The position numbers and the translations under genes were made by a program. Under the pieces are notes generated by a model. The model was not told the origin of the DNA and made no database searches. It saw only the letters and a list, made by a program, of their open reading frames with translations. Shown here in pieces: positions 21,501 through 28,848 of a stretch of DNA of 64,000 nt (position 1 is the stretch's first letter; the number at the start of each line of letters is the position of its first letter). The stretch is taken from positions 1 through 64,000 of the forward strand of contig CAWKND010000009.1 in NCBI GenBank assembly GCA_963850915.1, given 5' to 3'. The DNA comes from CAVTWH01 sp963850915. GTDB lineage: Bacteria > Actinomycetota > Actinomycetes > Mycobacteriales > Micromonosporaceae.

Positions 21501-22851
21501 TCCGCGGCTCCAGCGCCCGCAGGGCGGCCAGCTCCAGGTCGGCCGGGTAGACGTTGCGGCCGTTGACAATCAGCAGATCCCGAACGCGGCCGGTGGGGAC
21601 GAAGTGGCCCTGCGGGTCCAGTAGACCGGTGTCGCCGGTGCGCAGGTAGCGCCCGACCCGCCCCGGCACAACTGCGGCGAAGGTTTCCGCCGTGGCCTGC
21701 TCCGCCCCCCAGTAGCCGGCCGCTACGCCAGGCCCGCGCACGACGACCTCGCCGGCAACACCCTGCGGCGCCTGCTCACCGGCGGCGTCCAGGATGCGGA
21801 TGTCGGTGTCGGCCACCGGCGCGCCACACGGCACGGCGCCGTCGCCGGCCAGGTCGTCCGGGGGGCACGGGGCGCAACTGACCAACAATGTCGCTTCGGC
21901 CAGGCCGTAGCACGGGCGTAGCGAGCCGGACGGGAACCCGTGCGCGCCGGCGGCTGCCGCGAACCGGGCAAGCGTGCGCCGCTGCACCGGCTCCGCGCCG
22001 ACGAAGGCCACCCGCCAGCGGGACAGGTCCAGTGACAGGTCAGTGACCGGGGTCCTCGCCAAGGCGCGGGCGACACTCTCGAAGGCCGCGTTCGGGCCGC
22101 CGCTGACCGTGGCGTGGTAACGGCTCATCGTCTCCAGCCAGTGCAGCGGCCGGCGGGCGAAGTGGGCTGGGTCGAGGACGATGGCGCCGGTACCGATGAG
22201 CAACGGGGTGAGCAGGCTGCCGATGAGGCCCATGTCATGGTGCGGCGGAAGCCACCCCAGCACCTCATCCTGGGGCGTCAGCTCGAAGGTACGGCGAATC
22301 TGCTCGATGTTGTGCAGCAGACAGTCGTCGGTGAGGATGACGCCACGGGGCCGGCTGGTGGAGCCGGAGGTGTACTGCAGGGCGGCGATCCGGCCGGTAC
22401 CCGGCACGGGCAGCCGCTGCGGGGCCGGGTTGGACTGGTGGGCCGCCGGGTCGATCCAGCCGAGACCGGGCAGCGCCGCAGCTGTGGAGGGGCCACGTCG
22501 GCCGATGATCAGCCGCGCTCCGCAGTCGGCCGCCGCGGCGGCCACCCGCTCGACCCGGTACCGGCCGGTCGGTGGCGGCATCGGAACCACGACCGCACCG
22601 GCGAGCAGGCAACCGAAGAACCACTCCAGGAACGCGGCCTCCGGCCGAGCGGTGAGGATCACCGGCTCGCCGCCGGCAGCGTGCTCGGCCAACACGTGTG
22701 CGGCGGCCTGGGCGCGGGTCCAAAGCCCGGCGTAGGTCAGCTCGTCACGCACCCCACCCTCAGCGCCGAGATACCGCACGATCGCGCGATGCGGCTCGGC
22801 CTCGACCCGGGCCAGCAGCGTGGCGCTGAGCGTCGCCGGTGACGTCGTCAC
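15520..22851 (-). CDS. Lipo-initiating NRPS: FAAL-ACP-C-A-PCP-C-TauD
   Basis: 2443 residues, starting GTG in a GTGA overlap with the upstream C-PCP gene. Domains: fatty acyl-AMP ligase, residues 1-545 (YTSGSTSRPRG near 160, FAAL-type GRNVYPADLE); ACP near 580 (GLDSLERM); C domain 640-1065, with AHAVADF keeping the catalytic His; A domain 1085-1575 (TSGSSGQPKGV, FYGPTET, NGKLDR); PCP near 1620; second C domain 1670-2080 (HHVIFDGWS); and a C-terminal TauD-type Fe(II)/2-oxoglutarate oxygenase 2110-2443 (HNED near 2231, distal His in AAHGRRSYRG). My hand-read A pocket is D-I-G-S-V-G-F-L-W, which does not match a known code closely, though Gly codes share several positions. The FAAL implies a fatty acid starter. 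An oxygenase fused to an NRPS C-terminus is unusual. Confidence 0.92.
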   Translation of the reverse strand: MTTSPATLSATLLARVEAEPHRAIVRYLGAEGGVRDELTYAGLWTRAQAAAHVLAEHAAGGEPVILTARPEAAFLEWFFGCLLAGAVVVPMPPPTGRYRVERVAAAAADCGARLIIGRRGPSTAAALPGLGWIDPAAHQSNPAPQRLPVPGTGRIAALQYTSGSTSRPRGVILTDDCLLHNIEQIRRTFELTPQDEVLGWLPPHHDMGLIGSLLTPLLIGTGAIVLDPAHFARRPLHWLETMSRYHATVSGGPNAAFESVARALARTPVTDLSLDLSRWRVAFVGAEPVQRRTLARFAAAAGAHGFPSGSLRPCYGLAEATLLVSCAPCPPDDLAGDGAVPCGAPVADTDIRILDAAGEQAPQGVAGEVVVRGPGVAAGYWGAEQATAETFAAVVPGRVGRYLRTGDTGLLDPQGHFVPTGRVRDLLIVNGRNVYPADLELAALRALEPRTVGLAAAVALDRLDRFAVVVECDTADEAALRACYTAVAEAAEHPPELLATVRIGVLPRTTSGKIQRGRVRTSQLAGELPLIGTRSREQHTGSHLADLRARLAVTSAADRAELVGSYLTDRIGADDAGLTGLDSLERMALLADLAEVTGGPISHSRALAATSLADLTAAVLAAAPPEASPDPLPAAPAGPQPAGPAESAMYLLEQLAPGGTTLCASVSVDGCATEAIVAALERLVRRHEALRTGYTAEPDAIYRQVHQGTVTISETDGTDWSDEQVDRWQEQHTRIVFDLASPPAIQVGLLRRRSDRHLLVLCAAHAVADFPSFTVLCDELLRDLAGQPVDGEPVGYGDFLALQRRYLDSDAARADADYFERHLRHAPSRLLVCTGPGRGAGGECGEVDALLDGPTTALLTAFARAEQTTVFTVLVALYHALLAVCTGQREVTVGVPMTGRTDGRFAATVGLLMNQVPVVSRLADGSTLRDLVRAAHRAVLDGTDHQRLPLALIAERCGGGRRGPTALFETMLVYYRALPGQPRGFGGLALGLAEPVRLGGVTLCAAPARQQHDTMPLTALVAADGAGLRFRLRHLIDRVDTAQVEKLAAALPGLCARLLIDPDAPLLPPARRTRPIAETPGTDIVQRLHAVVERFPDQVAVRDARTSYTYREFWERTGRVASVLADGGVRPGDRVALLHERDADAVVATFAVLRAGAGYLHLSPDAPPARLRRLVTDCAPILLIADAAHRRVAGDLGVRTLALDPQAVPATRVPTCAALPGGGSATAYVSYTSGSSGQPKGVVVSHAAVLAATDAFADRVAIGPGDVIAGVSALGWDIVVGDLYGALLRAATLHVVPDEVAADGAALAAFLKAGQVTVMSTTPHRWRLVMDAGWRPDPGFRVVCGGDAMSPADAQRFRELGAHVWNFYGPTETVLWSSAAELWRWDGQGAVPIGHSLAGYTAHVLDSQLRPVGWGEPGELSIGGATVADGYLRDARLTAARFVPDPFAARPGSRMYRTGDSARQQGADGLVFLGRDDGQVKIRGYRVELAEVDAALALQPDVGESVVVALPDRDGLTELVAFVVARPGRPADSDALLRGLAAQLPRQLIPTRVLWLDRLPVNANGKLDRTALPALPASEARPAGRPAATPTEQLVAGIVADILGLGAVDADDDFFMLGLHSLRAIQLATRLSGHTGVRIPVATVFTHPAVADLAGRIDELCSPAEPPPGDERTGAGHSHVTPGQRRLWFDHVAGRSEDGMVLPFLIELRGRLDAAALRTAFQELVARHSALRTVLVARDGEPYAVEGPAAQLSIVDLPELDSEGLRAHGRQRCRQLLGEPWVLAQGPLARGEALLGAPDHAVLVFVVHHVIFDGWSARVLLNEFRQHYLAALAGVPASLPALPVDERAAGALVPAGPGGQAERQIVRSWVERVLAAPRLRLPTDVPAEVSAPGAARKRRLSLGDSAHRVARAAGTTAYAVVSAATQMALRRACGQDLLVTGLDLAGRERAELADLVGYFGNQLPLVVDLSGVDDLPSTIDRVRVALADAIDLPWLGYERLVDEVRRHGGRVDGGLFDVKIVHQYTVHSHGNAATDLAVSLVDSGWASAANPLAVWLWEDGDSAELELHHRIDACASGWADRLQDQIVALIMELANPNAERSTGQVEEFTADESGADLLSFDDIELAPLDAVPTLTGPRVQRRGGTGVLVVETGTAAAEWLRTEPDTWREGLREHGAVLLRGGGVDSPGAMAAAVAEVFAAPYATNEHPRKLLDENVVRPVEYPAELDLYWHNEDSFNHTYPATLAFACQRPADDGGETTVVDGMAVLAAMDPGVRGRFTDTGVCYVRRFLPGLGLPWTTVFGTTDRDEVAARCAAEGVEASWDGGFLTTRSTRPAVIHDRDGREVWFAQILHWHEYCLDEQTRRDLNSSLGGLLPRSVSYGDGAPIPDEMVAALIADSRAHEYAAPWRRGDLLLVDNTRAAHGRRSYRGERRIMVSLGDPRSQ

Positions 22852-24504
22852 CGCAGGGTTCCGGCGAGATGCAGGCCCAGCGCGGCCGGCGTCGGGTGGT
22901 CGAAGATGTGCCGGATGGTGACCTTGCCGCCGGTCCGTCGACCGATCTCGGCAGCCGCACGGATGGCGAGCAGTGACTGACCGCCGAGAGCGAAGAAGTC
23001 ATCCTCCGGGGCCACCGGCCCGGGCAGCTCCAGGATCTGCCCGAATGCGTCGGCGACCTGTTGGACCAGGTCTGCGGCCGCGGCATATCCGGCAGCGTCG
23101 GCGGCGGACCCGACCGGGGCGCTCGAAGCGGTCGAACAGCGGCACGTCACCGGCGTGCCCCACCGTACAGTCCGGATCCAACGCCAGCCGGCGCAGCACA
23201 TCGTGCAGCACATCCGCGAATCTCCGCACCGCCGTGGCGTCCAGGAAGCCGGGACCCGGCTCCAGTTCGACCTCGATGTCCTCGCCGACATCCCCGACGA
23301 TCACGCCGAGAGGGAACTCCGGGTCGCCCCCCACCTGGTCGAGCACGGTGCAGGTGACGCCGTCGAGGCTCACCACGCGGTCGTCGCGGCCCAGGTAGTC
23401 GATGGTGATCTGGGGGGCCTGCAGGCCGGCACCGCCCGGCGCCTCCCGGCCGGCGGCCAGAGCATCGCTCAGCGGGGTGGTACGCCGGCTCATCACCGCG
23501 ATCACAGCCTGCCGCGCCCGCTCGACCACGTCGACCAGCCGCGCACGGGGTCCACCGACCCGGATGCGCAGCGGCAGCGTGTTGAGGTGGTAGCTGACCT
23601 GCTCCCGCTCCTGCGGGGTGCGCAGGTCCAGCAGCGCCCCGACGAGCGTGTCGACGCCCCCGCCGGTGCTGTGGATGGTCACCGTCACCGCGGCGGCCAC
23701 GACCATGAACACGGTTGCCCGGCACCGTCGCGCGGTGGCGCGCAGCGCTTCGGCGGTGGGCGCGCCAAGGCTGAACGATATCCGCGGCGGGGCGTCATCG
23801 CCGCGCTGGAGCGGCCGTAGCGGCGCCGGCGGGTACGCCAGTTCACTGCGCCAGAACTCCGCACCGGGTGCTGTTGTCTCGGCCGGTTGGATGAAGGGCA
23901 CCGGGGTCAACGGCCCCACCCCGGCCGGTCGGGTGGCGCCGTGCCCTCGCAACTGCCGGTAGCGGGTGGCCAGATCGTCCAACACCACGCCCAGGGACGC
24001 CCCGTCGAAGACCAGGTGGTGGACGGCGAGGCCGAGATAGGTCACGTCCGTCGCGCAGGTCAGGACGGTGGCGAGGAACATCGGTCCGTTCTCCGGGTCG
24101 ATGTCGTGCCACTGCGCGGCCAACAGGGCGAGCGCGTCGTCCTCATCGAGCCCGTTCCCGGCGAGTACCCGCACCTGCGCCGGGGCGGCGCCGAGCAGCA
24201 GTCGCGGGGCTCCGTCAGCCGGTACGAGGCGGGCGCCGAGCCGGGGATGGCGGCCGGCGACGTCCGACAGCGCGGCCGCCAGCGCCTCGACGTCCAGGGC
24301 GCCGTCGAGCCGGCCGGTCCAGGTCACCAACTGCCCGCGCAGCGTCTCGTGGATGGTGCCGTGCAGCCACAGACCGAGCTGCACGGCCGTCAGCGGAGCC
24401 TCTCCGGCACTGCCGAGGGTAGTGAAGTTGATCTCCGGCTCGGCCGCCCGCTGGCGGGCCCGCTGAATGAGCCTTGCCAGCGGTTGCGACGATTCAACCG
24501 TCAC
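22848..24504 (-). CDS. NRPS condensation plus carrier protein (C-PCP), frame broken near 23130
   Basis: GTG start at 24504 with AGGAG upstream. Residues 1-450 form a condensation domain (HHLVFDG near 166, intact). A PCP with GGQSLL closes the protein but lies in another frame after about 23130; one extra base explains it. There is no adenylation domain, so the carrier must be loaded in trans or accept a chain passed along from another module. The stop overlaps the start of the FAAL-NRPS (GTGA). It begins 12 bases after the ABC exporter stop. With the frame repaired the protein would be about 550 residues. Confidence 0.82.
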
Positions 24505-24516
24505 GTCGTTCTCCTG

Positions 24517-26289
24517 TCACGCATATGCCTGTGCCTGGATCCGGTAGAGCTCGGCGTAGGCCGGGCACCTGTCGATGAGCTCCCCGTGCGTACCCACGTC
24601 GAGGACAGCCCCCCGGTCGAGGACGATGACCAGATCGGCCGAGCGGGTACCGGACAGCCGGTGCGAGACGATGACCGTGATCGATCCATGATCGCGGGCG
24701 AGCGAACGGCCATTCTCGATGATCCGGTCGAAGAGAGCCGCCTCCGCGTCTGGGTCGAGGGCGGCCGACGGCTCGTCGAAGATCCGCAGCACAGGCCGGC
24801 TGCGTAGGTGCGCCCGAGCCGCGGCGATGCGCTGCCACTGACCGCCGGAGAACTCCACACCGTCGCCTCCGACCGGGGTCGACAATCCCCGGGGATCCCG
24901 ATCGACCAGGTCTGCTGCGGCACAGCGCTGCAGAGCCCCGGTCAACGCCTGCTCGTCCGCGATCCGGTCGACGTCCCCCACCCCGACGTTCTCGCCGAGG
25001 GACAGCTCGTACCGGACGAAGTCCTGGAACGCCGCGGTCGCACCGGCCCGCAGCCCGGGAGCGGAAACCTCGTCCAACGGCTGGCCGTCGATGAGGACCC
25101 GACCCGACGTCGGCCGCTCCAATCCGATCAGCACGTTCAACAACGTGGACTTGCCGGCGCCGTTCTCGCCCACGAGGGCAACCACGGTGCCGGCCGGCAA
25201 CTCGAGCCGGACGTCGCGCAGAACGTCCACCGGCGCACCGGTGTAACGGAAAGAGACCCCGTCGACAGTGATGCCGCCGGTCAGCGCGGTGACCGGCAAC
25301 GGCTCGGCGCCACCGTCCGCGGCGGCCGGCTCGTCAAGGGTCACCCGCAGGTGCCGGCGCGCTGTACCAACCGCCCTGAGTACCCAGCCGAATGCGTCGT
25401 AGGCGTCCGCGATCGCCTTGAACAGCAACAACGCCAGCATGATGACCAGTACGAGGCGGGCGGGCCCGGGTCGACCCACCGGCCAACCAGCGACCAGGGC
25501 ACACAGCGGCAACACGTACCCGGTACCGAACATCAGCCAGCCGCCGATGGTGACGAGGACACCCCGCCACCGCGCCTGGCGCTCCAGCCGGGCCGCGGTT
25601 GCCAACTCCGCCTCATGCCTACCGGCGAGGCGGTGCTTCGGGTCGAAGACGGCCGACTCCTGCGCCCCGGGATCCGACAGCAGCACGTCGAAGAGGGCAT
25701 TGGCGCGCCGTCGACCGGCCGCCGCCCGCTCGGCGCCGCTCTGGGTGATCCGCTCGGCCCGGCCGGCTGCCCAGATCGCCGCCACCGCCGAGATCGGCAG
25801 CAGCAGCAGGCTCGGGTTCACGGTCAGCAGCGTGACCACCACGACCAGCAGCCGCACTCCGCTCTCCAGGCACTGGAAGACCACCATGGTGCTGGTGCCG
25901 ATCCGGCCGCGGTCCCGGCGCAGGATCTGCAGGTCGTCCATGAAGTCCGGCGACGCGAAGTGGTCGATGCGGGGCCGTCCGCCGACCGCGCGCAGGGTCT
26001 CCACGTCGACCAGTTGCTTGGCCCGCTCGGCGAGTACCGCCTGCCACAGGAAGGCGAAGGTGTGTGCCACCAACGCGACCGCCAGGACGAGTGCGGCGCC
26101 GGCAGTCCACCAGACGACGGCCGTGTCGTCGCCGCGGCGCACCGCGGTGACCGCGGCGCTGATCAGTACCGCGACCAGTACACCGCCGACAGCGTCGAGC
26201 ACGCTCACCACGATGAGGCCGGCGCAGATCCGCGGGGCGGCACGCCGGGGCAACGCCAACAGATAGCGCAGACCTGCCAGGTAGCTCAT
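24517..26289 (-). CDS. ABC exporter half-transporter (membrane + ATPase), second of a pair
   Basis: 590 residues from the ATG at 26289, which overlaps the preceding gene's stop as ATGA; a start at 26346 is possible but less likely. Six membrane segments are followed by an ATPase domain with Walker A GENGAGKST, signature FSGGQWQR, Walker B ending DEPSAALD, and an H-loop VSHR. It should pair with the half-transporter coded just upstream to form a heterodimeric exporter. Inside a peptide cluster with an acylase, it probably exports the (acylated) product and adds to self-protection. Confidence 0.9.
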   Translation of the reverse strand: MSYLAGLRYLLALPRRAAPRICAGLIVVSVLDAVGGVLVAVLISAAVTAVRRGDDTAVVWWTAGAALVLAVALVAHTFAFLWQAVLAERAKQLVDVETLRAVGGRPRIDHFASPDFMDDLQILRRDRGRIGTSTMVVFQCLESGVRLLVVVVTLLTVNPSLLLLPISAVAAIWAAGRAERITQSGAERAAAGRRRANALFDVLLSDPGAQESAVFDPKHRLAGRHEAELATAARLERQARWRGVLVTIGGWLMFGTGYVLPLCALVAGWPVGRPGPARLVLVIMLALLLFKAIADAYDAFGWVLRAVGTARRHLRVTLDEPAAADGGAEPLPVTALTGGITVDGVSFRYTGAPVDVLRDVRLELPAGTVVALVGENGAGKSTLLNVLIGLERPTSGRVLIDGQPLDEVSAPGLRAGATAAFQDFVRYELSLGENVGVGDVDRIADEQALTGALQRCAAADLVDRDPRGLSTPVGGDGVEFSGGQWQRIAAARAHLRSRPVLRIFDEPSAALDPDAEAALFDRIIENGRSLARDHGSITVIVSHRLSGTRSADLVIVLDRGAVLDVGTHGELIDRCPAYAELYRIQAQAYA

Positions 26290-28082
26290 CGCGACTCCAC
26301 TGCTTGATAACGGTCGGCCTGTGTGCGGAAGGCGTGTGCGTACCACCCGCCGGCCGCGAGCAACTCGCCGTGGGTACCTTGCTCGACCACGCGACCACCG
26401 TCGAGCACCACGATCTTGGCGGCCAGCCGGACCGCCGCGAATCGGTGCGAGATGAGTACGGTGGTGGTTCCGGCGACGAAGTCCAGCAACCTTTGGAAGG
26501 TTTCCAGTTCAGTGCGCGGGTCGAGGCTGGCGGTCGGCTCGTCCAGCAGTACCAGCTGGGCACCGCGACGCACCGCGTAGGCCGCCCGGGCCAGCGCGAT
26601 GCGCTGCCACTGGCCGCCCGACAACTCGGCGCCGTCGTCCTGCCCCGCCGACAGCAGGGTCTGCGTGCCGTCCGGGAGCGCAGCAATCGCCTCGTCGAGG
26701 CCGGCCAGCTCCAGTACCTCGGCCACGAGCGCGGGATCCGGGTCGACGCCCACCGACACGTTGTCGGCCACGGTCAACGGGTACCGGGCAAAGTCCTGGC
26801 GCACCACGGCAATCCGGTGCCGCCACGCGGTCAGGTCCAGATCGCCCAGGTCGGCGCCGTCCACCAGGACCTGACCACGATCCGGCCCTTCGATCCCCTG
26901 CAGAAGCTTGACCAGTGTGGTCTTGCCGGCACCATTGGCGCCCACGACCGCGGTGACCTGGCCGGCGGGTATCTCCAGCGACAGGTCATCGAGAGCGGGC
27001 TGCCCTGCCCCCGGGTAGCTGAAGGCGACCCGGACGAAGTCCAGTCGGGGCGCTGCCCCGGTAGAGGAGTGGCGCTGGGACGGCAGTTCCACAGCGGGTG
27101 CGGCAGCGACCGCCGGTGCACCGGTCGGGCCGGCGGTCGCGATGGCCAGGCGAAGACCGGGCAGCGCGGTGGCTACCGCGTAGTCGGCGCCGGAGAAGCT
27201 GGCGATGCCCCGGGCCGCGAGAAGCGCCTGGATCATCAGCACGAATCGGGCAACCGAGACCTGACCGTGCGCTGTCGACCAGGCCAGCGGCAGCAGTACG
27301 GCGGCCACCGACACGGCGACCAGCACATTGGACAGCAACGCGGCGCGCATCATCCGGCGCCGGCGGACCACCACGACGGCCAGCAGCCTGCGCCACTCAC
27401 GACCCAGCTCGGCGATGACGTGGCGCTGCAGACCGAACAGCCGCCACTCCTTGGCCGTCGCCGGTTCGAGTGCCAGGTCCACCAGGTACCCGGCGCGGGC
27501 GAGGGTCTGCCGCTCGTCGATGGTAGAGCTGACCGCGGCGGTGAACAGTGCGCGTGCCTGGCGGCGGCCGATCAGGTGGGTGCACAGGATGAGCAGTGGC
27601 GCCCACCACGAGTAGAGGGACAGCAGTGCGATCGCGCCCAGCGCGGTGAGTACCCGGGTGGCGATGGAGGCCAGACAGGTAAGGACCGTGTCGGGCGGGT
27701 ACCCGCCGTCGACGATCGCGGTCACCCCGGCGGGTGCGTGCCCGGCCCGGGCGGCGGTGTGCCGGATGAGGCCTTGCCGTAGCCGGCCCTCCACGGCCAC
27801 CCCGAGGTCGGCGGCGAGCGCGCTGGACGCCGCGGTCACCGCCTCCGCGAAGACCACCGCCAGGCCCAGCAGGAGGACCGCCACCAACAGTTGCCGGGTG
27901 TGCCCCAGCAGCGTCAGCAGCCGTACCGAGAACACCAAGACGGCGGTATTGGCGGCGGCGGCAGCCACGACGAGTACCACTGTGCCGATTGCGCGCAGCC
28001 GATGGTGGCGCACCGTGTACAGCAGCAGAGCGCTCATCGCCTGGAGATATGCGGCGCGCTCGGAGCGGGTGTCACCGGACAT
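26286..28082 (-). CDS. ABC exporter half-transporter (membrane + ATPase), first of a pair
   Basis: 598 residues; ATG at 28082, overlapping the thioesterase gene by 11 bases. An N-terminal six-helix membrane domain is followed by an ATPase with Walker A GANGAGKTT, signature LSGGQWQR, Walker B LVLLDEPTASLD and H-loop ISHR. The full set of motifs suggests a working ATP site. Its stop overlaps the start of the second half-transporter, so they are made together. The role is export of the cluster's product. Confidence 0.9.
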   Translation of the reverse strand: MSGDTRSERAAYLQAMSALLLYTVRHHRLRAIGTVVLVVAAAAANTAVLVFSVRLLTLLGHTRQLLVAVLLLGLAVVFAEAVTAASSALAADLGVAVEGRLRQGLIRHTAARAGHAPAGVTAIVDGGYPPDTVLTCLASIATRVLTALGAIALLSLYSWWAPLLILCTHLIGRRQARALFTAAVSSTIDERQTLARAGYLVDLALEPATAKEWRLFGLQRHVIAELGREWRRLLAVVVVRRRRMMRAALLSNVLVAVSVAAVLLPLAWSTAHGQVSVARFVLMIQALLAARGIASFSGADYAVATALPGLRLAIATAGPTGAPAVAAAPAVELPSQRHSSTGAAPRLDFVRVAFSYPGAGQPALDDLSLEIPAGQVTAVVGANGAGKTTLVKLLQGIEGPDRGQVLVDGADLGDLDLTAWRHRIAVVRQDFARYPLTVADNVSVGVDPDPALVAEVLELAGLDEAIAALPDGTQTLLSAGQDDGAELSGGQWQRIALARAAYAVRRGAQLVLLDEPTASLDPRTELETFQRLLDFVAGTTTVLISHRFAAVRLAAKIVVLDGGRVVEQGTHGELLAAGGWYAHAFRTQADRYQAVESR

Positions 28083-28848
28083 GGTCGGGGCCGGTGGCGA
28101 GGCTGGGCATTCTGCGTATCTCCTCGGTTGTCAGGCGGGCGACCTCGGCGAGGTGGCGCCGGTAGTAGAAGTGGTCACCGGGCAGCTGCACCGACCGGAA
28201 TCGGGAGCTGGTGTGCTCCTGCCAGGCTGCGACCTCGGCCGCGGAGACGCCTTGGTCGTCGGTACCGCACAGGCACAGCAGGGGCGTCGGCAGGCGGGTG
28301 AAGGTGCGCTGGTAGGTGAGGCATAGCCGCAGGTCGGCCCGGATCGATCGAATCGTGATGTCCAGGACGTCCGGATCCATCAGGACGAGCGGATCGGTGC
28401 CGCCGAGACCGAGCATCCAGCCGGCCAGGTCCTCGTCGGGCAGGGCCTCGGCGGCCATCGCGCCGGGGAACGTCGGCCCCCCGCCCCGGCCGGAAATCAC
28501 CAGCAGCTCCGGCATGGGATGGCCGTAGCGCATCAGCCAACTGGCCAGCTCGGCGACGAGCATCCCACCCATGCTGTGCCCGAAGAGGGCGAACGGACGG
28601 TCGATGACCGGTAGCAGTGCCCGGGCGAGGGTGGCGACCAGCAGGTCGGCGTCGGTGACGAGGGGCCGGTTCAGCAGGCCGCCGCGTCCCGGCAGTTCGA
28701 CCGGCTGCACGTCGACCCAGCTTGGGAAAACACCGGGCCATTGGGCGTAGGTCATCGCGGAGCCGCCGGCGTGCGGCAGGCAGAACAGCGTCACCTCGGC
28801 GTGCGGGTCGCGCCGCTCCAGTAGTGGAAGAAAGGAGTTACGCCGCAT
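28072..28848 (-). CDS. Type II thioesterase
   Basis: 258 residues of the alpha/beta-hydrolase fold, matching discrete thioesterases of NRPS/PKS clusters. The nucleophile elbow is GHSMGG near residue 93. The acid lies in the LCGTDDQGVS region near 200 and the catalytic His in GDHFYY near 228. These enzymes clear wrongly loaded or stalled groups from carrier proteins. It is the only thioesterase in the cluster, since none of the assembly-line proteins ends in a TE domain, so it might also take part in release. It overlaps both neighbours. Confidence 0.93.
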   Translation of the reverse strand: MRRNSFLPLLERRDPHAEVTLFCLPHAGGSAMTYAQWPGVFPSWVDVQPVELPGRGGLLNRPLVTDADLLVATLARALLPVIDRPFALFGHSMGGMLVAELASWLMRYGHPMPELLVISGRGGGPTFPGAMAAEALPDEDLAGWMLGLGGTDPLVLMDPDVLDITIRSIRADLRLCLTYQRTFTRLPTPLLCLCGTDDQGVSAAEVAAWQEHTSSRFRSVQLPGDHFYYRRHLAEVARLTTEEIRRMPSLATGPDHVR

